The position numbers and the translations under genes are program-made. A DNA stretch of 64,000 nt from Caprella mutica (Eukaryota; Arthropoda; Malacostraca; Amphipoda; Caprellidae), in assembly GCA_947561585.1 (NCBI GenBank), contig CANNZV010000916.1, positions 248,001-312,000 on the forward strand, read 5' to 3'. Below, one piece after another: positions 59,301-64,000 of the stretch; positions within the stretch are counted from its first letter, which is position 1, and each line of letters starts with the position of its first letter. The notes beneath the pieces were generated by a model, which made no database searches, was not told the origin of the DNA, and worked only from the letters and a program-made list of their open reading frames with translations.

Positions 59301-62300
59301 CCGATTCAGCTTCTACTAAACAAAATGGCTGCCAATTTTGTTGATTTTGTACTATCAGACATCTTAAGCTCTTTTAATACTAATGAGACAGAATTCATTT
59401 CTGAAAATGAAGTTCATAAAATATCAACAAACTATTCAATGAGTCAAATCTATAACATTGGATATGAAATTTATAACCTCCTATACGATGATGTGGAAGA
59501 TTTGTTAGTTATGTCAGAGTTTCATGATTTCTCGAAGCTAATACAAATGGAAGAATCTTACGACTATCTGCAAGATCATTTGCTGTGGAGTCTCTGCAAT
59601 ACGATCGTTAAATCTCTAAATCTAGCTGAACCTTTAGCTGAATTAAATATTTTGTTAGATTGGTTTACAAATATATTAAACACTGAGAGCACAGTATCAC
59701 ATCTGCTGAAAATTTCAGATATCGTTACATATTCGACGGAAAACTATTTTATGAATAAGACATTACAGGAGTTTTGTAAAGAAGCTGTAGAAACAAGTAA
59801 TCAGCAATCTGATATTTTACAAACTATATGTGTGAAAGAAGGTTTTCAAAATCTTTTGGAGAATACTCTAATTTCTCTTCAATACGAAAACTTGATAGCA
59901 AACCTGACTTCTAATCCTATCTTCTATAGTCAACACTTTTACCATTCGTTCATAAGGATTATGGATCTTTCCAAGTCTTTTTCCGGTCATAATGGCAACT
60001 CCAGGCATGATTCTGAGAACGATTTTAAAAGTTCTGTCGTCGTGGACACCATTAAACAAGCTTTAATATGGTTAGGACTGAATGAAAAAGAAATATCGCA
60101 TTCAAATGTTGAAAAGTACGTAGCGACACCACATTCAAAGAGAATTTTAACTACTGTTAATACTGTTACTACTATGATGACTACTCTTGTTGAACTGTTT
60201 GATGATACCAAATGGAACAACAGTTCTTCAGCTTTAGATTATATGCTGAATGTCATACGCCATGTACCTGAAATGTTAGAAGAACTGACAGTAGCAATAA
60301 GAACTGACCCAGTGTGGGTTGGTAGTTGGCTGACATCAGATTCTTGGTGTGTCTCTGAGATGAATACCATTCCTACTGATTCTGCAAATAATTTACTCAC
60401 AAACATCAAACAGATTATTACGGATTCGAGATGTACGAATTTGACGATTATTCTCAAAGAAGATTTGAAGGACAAATTTGGTGTGGATAAACTATTGAGT
60501 TTGAATGCCACAGTTAAGTTGGAAGATGTAATAGAACAAGTATATAGACTCATAATTTACATTGATGAATTCAACAGTTCAAATATTGAAGGAAATGGGA
60601 GTATACTATGGAATATTTTGAAATGGAATTTCAGTAACTTGGCACCAACTGCTGTTGGTATAAGCAATGAGGAATATTGGAGTCACAACAACAGACATCT
60701 CATACTGTCGAGCCTCATCAACAATTTCACAAATTTAAATAATTTGCAAACAAAAACTGTTGTATTTGCGTTTGAAAAAGGAGTTAAATTGATAAAACTG
60801 GGAGATATGATTATGCAAGGTGGTGATGTATGGTCAGGAATCAAAAACTTTTACGGTGATAAACCTTTGGTGATCGAGTTTTCAAATCATATTGAAGAAA
60901 TGCCTTTCATCGTTAATCAGTATTTGAATTTGCTAGGTCTGAACTATAGGCATTTATCAAAACTTGTTATATCTTCTTTTTATCCTAATTCTTCTCTTTG
61001 TTCAGTACTACAAACTGATGTAGTAAACGAATTGATGAAAATGAAAGATAGTTCAACAAGGTCATTAAATTTCACCTCGGAATTGAACAGGACTGTACTT
61101 GATCATCATCTAGTGGATCAGTACGAAGAATTATCAGACTTTGTCAATTTTATATGCAGCAATATCAGCATGACTATGTTATACCACCAACTAGATCCGT
61201 TCACTAGTCCAATGATTGGAGAATTCGAAATATTACCTAATACAGCCACTCTGTCTGTTCAAATAGATGAATTACTTAGTTCTATAAATAACTATTTGAT
61301 AAATTACCCACAGAGTAATACCACAGATACAAAATATTGGTACAAACCCTTTCAATTGCCCAAGTTTATGGAAGGGAATTCTTGGGATGAAATGATCAGG
61401 TCTCTAAACTTTTTCAATTCTTGGTCATGGGTAGATAATATTTTAGTGGCCATTAGTGGCATCCCTCTACCTCCAAATGAAATGTTAGATACATTAATGG
61501 AAATAGCTTACATAGGTGTGCAAAATGGCATTTCTGTTTTAGAATCTGACAATAATCTCCATTTATCAGATTTAGCAAAAGGCTTACCAACTTTGCAAAA
61601 AAATCTAGAGACTCTGACCCCGTATTATGGAGACATCGTAGCGATGTTTCTTTGGTTACCTAACTCCAAACTATTCCCATTGTATATTGGGAGTGATCAG
61701 TTTACTTTGAAAGATATTTTATGTCATGATGAATATCAAAAAGAGTTTATTTCACACTTTTACGATTCTCACGACGATTTTGCTGCTACATTCAAAGACA
61801 AATTCTGCTCATATTCCTTGGATAATTTTTTGATGGAGTACCTCAATGCTATTGCAAACGGAAACTTCGACCACTACAGCGAGGTAGGTGCTTGGAAAGA
61901 ATACTTTTGTAAATTGAAAAGGTAATGTATTTTTATAATCTATATAAAATATTTAAAAAAAAAGCATTTGATTTTAAAAATAATTTGTTGTTGAAAATGA
62001 AATTATTTGTTAATATTTAATTTTTAAATTTCTAGCATGAGGATCTGCTCTCAATCTTGGATATTATTGGCAACTTCACGCGGAAATACTCAAAAGGGAA
62101 GCTGGTATTACCTGAATTGCAATCTGCTGTAATAAACAACGTCTACACAAATACTCATTGGTGGCACGCTTCTACTCTCGAAAAGTAAGTGAATAGAAAA
62201 TTATATTTTGTTAGTTTTTATAATTGACGTTAAATGCAATGAAAAGCTACTTAAAATAATGCTCAGCTTTCATTCCTGAGATGCGCGTATGAAAGATATT

Positions 62301-64000
62301 TACATTCATTACAGAGTCACTCATGTCCTGCATGAGGTTCTTATCTTAGTCAGTCAGATTAATACGTACTTTACGTATTCTCTAACTGATTTAGCTAACC
62401 TTGTTATCAAGTACAATGGCAGCAGCAATAGCCAGAGTCAAGATCAGAGTGTCAGTACACCTTGGTCTATTTTATCATCGGATGAAAATGAAATGCAGAA
62501 TATTTGGTCTTATGTCGATATGGCAATAAGACCTTTCGTACTGAACCACAGTAAGGATATGTTTAAGTCAATAGATATGCTATTGTGAATAACATGTATA
62601 AATAGAATATAAAATAAAACAAGATTCTATATTTCAGTTTATTAATTTAAGTTTATACCAACTGATAATGATATCTGAAATGTTGTATAGTGTCTCTAAT
62701 TCTTCAGTCTAGATGACTTATAGACGCTTGCAGCATTCAATTTCATTATTATCCACAATTCATTTGATAAAACCCTAAATATTTCAGGTGATGGTTTATA
62801 TCTTTTAGATGTATTCACTAATCCTCAAGTTTTACAAGCCGCTCTTCTGCAATTTCAGTCATTGGCCTCGCTATCTTCCAACCTAAATAACTTTTATCAG
62901 AATGAGGTATAAAAAATTATAATTATATATTCGTATTGGTCAAATTTTGCGTGCACCATTTTCGTTAATAACTTGTAATTAATATTTTTTCTTCATACAA
63001 CTAAGAACACTTCCACGTTCTTCTTATCCTGGAGAGATGGCAACAGAACCAATGATACCAATTATGAAATTGATATGCAGAAGTATGTCGTCATTGAGGA
63101 GTTCAAAACATCATTAGATTTGTTCACATCTTCAATAATAGAGAGTTTGCATCGGATTGAAAATTGTGATTTCTTCTCTGGCACGGACCAGAATAATATT
63201 GAATGCAATTTTCTGAGGACTGACATCTTCTACAACTTACTGAACAACTTAGGGAATATTACTGATGTTGTGTGAGTCAGCAGTAATATGAACTGCTCAA
63301 ATATTAACTTAGATTTCAAATATCACAATGTTTTTATTATTGTGTGAAATTTATTTTATTAGATAAATCAAATTTATTTTATCTAACATGGCATATAAAG
63401 TTGTTTATAACGATGTGTTTCTTTCAGATTTTCAATATCTTGTCCTGTTTTATCTTGGATTCATCAGTTGAATAACTCGTCAGATATAGAAGAAAGTTAT
63501 ATGTTTCAAAATTCAAACATTTGGCAAAACAGTACCAGTCTAAACTGGCACGAACTATTACGAATCTTCAATGTTGTAGTTGATAAGTTTGGTAACTACA
63601 GTTCCTTGATGTGTAAGGGAAATTTCACAACAGCAATGATGATGCAACTGAAGAATGACTGGATATCGCTTATTGATGGTTCTAACGTGAGTTAATCAAG
63701 AAATAGATCCCTGCAAGATATAGTTTGATTGGAAAGATGTTGAAAACTAAGATAAGATGATATGAAATAATCAATTTCTAGGTAATTTCGAATTCATCGT
63801 ATGAAGAAAATTTTTGGACTTGCACCAACATGAAGTCTGTAGGGATATCATTGTCAAGCTTGGTAAGATTGCAACAATTTTATAATTACTAAATCCGTTT
63901 AGTGAAAATTTACATAATAGTCTTATATTCTTCCTTCCACATCTTCAGATCAGAAATATCTGGGGAAGCCATAACGTCAGCAATTGCTCTTATCTAGATT
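47330..64000 (+). CDS. ABCA-family transporter, ABCA12/13-like, 5' part (3' end outside window)
   Basis: Exons joined in one frame: 47330-47401, 47783-47876, 48011-48140, 48476-48717, 48845-48981, 49093-49326, 49425-49621, 49855-49951, 50878-51068, 51839-52044, 52489-52554, 53662-53768, 54596-54763, 55289-55599, 55715-55809, 57370-57514, 57657-57778, 57864-57997, 58119-58445, 58537-58706, 59141-61883, 62036-62184, 62315-62550, 62788-62906, 63006-63271, 63428-63686, 63782-63862, 63949-64000 (continues). About 2380 codons. The start MPVSVGTQIRVSLW, one membrane segment and the LLQSLVCNIDNKC block match the N-terminus of full-size ABCA lipid-type transporters. The rest is a very long, Asn-glycosylation-rich, helical extracellular domain, as in ABCA13. 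No ATP-binding domain is in view, so transport function is inferred from family. Confidence 0.85.
47783..47876 (+). CDS. ABCA exon 2: first transmembrane segment
   Basis: It encodes PWILGCVFMCLLPLGILTGV followed by RMMVPSELKPK, a hydrophobic helix of about 20 residues. In ABCA proteins the first membrane helix follows a short cytosolic N-terminus with a LLWKN-type motif; here the exon before it gives SLWRHYLMRLRTW. Confidence 0.85.
48011..48140 (+). CDS. ABCA exon 3: start of the first extracellular domain
   Basis: The junction codon makes Cys (KPK-C-EFRG), then SLNAPIQLLQSLVCNIDNKC, matching ABCA1 (HECHF ... LPWVQGIICNANNPC) and ABCA12 (LQTLLCDTDSKC). The conserved cysteines are all present. 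The exon begins with GTGAGT immediately after the acceptor CAG, so the 3' splice site is fused to a perfect 5' splice site. Confidence 0.88.
48181..48429. mobile_element. 249-bp MITE with TA flanks and CACTGAGAAAAAAAT ends
   Basis: It starts CACTGAGAAAAAAATACGAG and ends with the near-perfect complement CATTTTTTTCTCAGTG. It is flanked by TA on both sides (48179-48180 and 48430-48431), as in Tc1/mariner-type elements. Inside, the palindrome GAGTCAAATTGACTC and variants repeat about six times. It lies in ABCA intron 3, 335-46 bp before the next exon. Confidence 0.88.
52665..52870 (+). repeat. 31-bp tandem repeat, about 6 copies (ABCA intron 11)
   Basis: The unit AATCCAAACTATGATTTTAA + AGATTTGTTAT repeats with few changes. 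Confidence 0.95.
53080..53385 (+). repeat. 31-bp tandem repeat, about 10 copies (same intron)
   Basis: The unit ATAATAGCTCTCACAATAGT + TATTATATAAG is nearly identical across copies. It has the same length but not the same sequence as the array at 52665. Confidence 0.95.
54325..54470 (+). repeat. 28-bp tandem repeat, 5 copies (ABCA intron 12)
   Basis: The unit is ATTACATTAATAATATTCAG + TATTATTT. Confidence 0.93.
54904..55260 (+). repeat. 16-bp tandem repeat AACTTTCAACTCGAGT, about 22 copies (ABCA intron 13)
   Basis: The array is very uniform and ends only 28 bp before exon 55289-55599. Almost every unit carries the palindrome CTCGAG. Confidence 0.96.
56463..56746. mobile_element. Foldback-type element IV, short, with GGTCTCGGAAATTTC units
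   Basis: The left end reads ATTCGGTCTCAGAAATTTCG then GTCTCGGAATATTTG. The right end is the complement, with three to four units such as CGAGACCGAATTTTCC and AAGACCGAAATTTCC. The middle is about 170 bp and non-coding. It lies in the ABCA intron 55810-57369. Confidence 0.72.
59141..61883 (+). CDS. ABCA giant exon: 914 codons of extracellular domain
   Basis: This 2743-bp exon is open throughout and has no transmembrane segment. It is rich in Leu, Asn and Ser, with many N-x-S/T sites (for example NWS, NET, NKT, NNS, NSS, NFT), as expected for a lumenal or extracellular glycosylated domain. The preferred donor is GAG|GTAGGT at 61884, because the next exon (62036, HEDLLSIL) is open only in that phase; a later GTAATG at 61922 would lead to an early stop. 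Confidence 0.85.

Noticed and set aside
61884..61921. Extension of the giant ABCA exon to the GTAATG donor at 61922
   Set aside because: The next exon then reads into a stop. The donor at 61884 keeps the frame.

Overview
This is a 64-kb stretch of an animal nuclear genome. It is AT-rich and its genes are split by many GT..AG introns. It holds parts or all of three protein genes, all on the + strand, set among many transposable elements and minisatellites. Intron sizes, base composition and repeat content suggest an invertebrate, possibly an arthropod; the species cannot be named from the sequence alone.

Region 1 (1-4350) is repeat sequence. A decayed non-LTR retrotransposon lies on the - strand (RT plus RNase H, about 283-3800) and is interrupted by a 1.1-kb foldback element. 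Region 2 (4352-22343) is the gene for a YLPM1/ZAP3-like protein: 11 exons that join without a frame break into 739 codons, including a P-loop kinase-like domain and a C-terminal PP1-binding type RVRW motif. Its introns carry a Penelope-like retroelement with an intact RT and GIY-YIG reading frame, a 4.4-kb minisatellite broken by a tRNA-derived SINE, and smaller repeats. Its 5' exons are probably outside the window.

Region 3 (22463-31583) has no convincing gene. It is a nest of non-autonomous DNA transposons with CCAGTCTG ends and 8-bp target duplications. Region 4 (31606-37756) is a complete MIOS (missing oocyte, GATOR2 subunit) gene: six coding exons, 1010 codons, with WD40 repeats, an alpha-solenoid and C-terminal zinc-binding modules. 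One of its introns has been filled by about 18 tandem copies of the preceding exon's own 5' splice site. Region 5 (37757-47329) is intergenic and rich in foldback elements and MITEs.

Region 6 (47330-64000, continuing past the edge) is the 5' part of an ABCA-family transporter gene of the ABCA12/13 type. The 28 exons in view keep one open frame of about 2380 codons: a short cytosolic N-terminus, one membrane segment, then a huge first extracellular domain, including one 2743-bp exon. The rest of the membrane segments and both ATP-binding domains lie beyond the window.

The three genes are not functionally linked in an obvious way (nuclear PP1/RNA-associated protein, lysosomal nutrient-sensing subunit, membrane lipid-type transporter). 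The most unusual content is in the repeats: a self-copying splice donor array in MIOS, and several foldback elements that share an architecture (inverted arrays of 15-17-bp units, or arms around a shared AT-rich centre) while their unit sequences differ.
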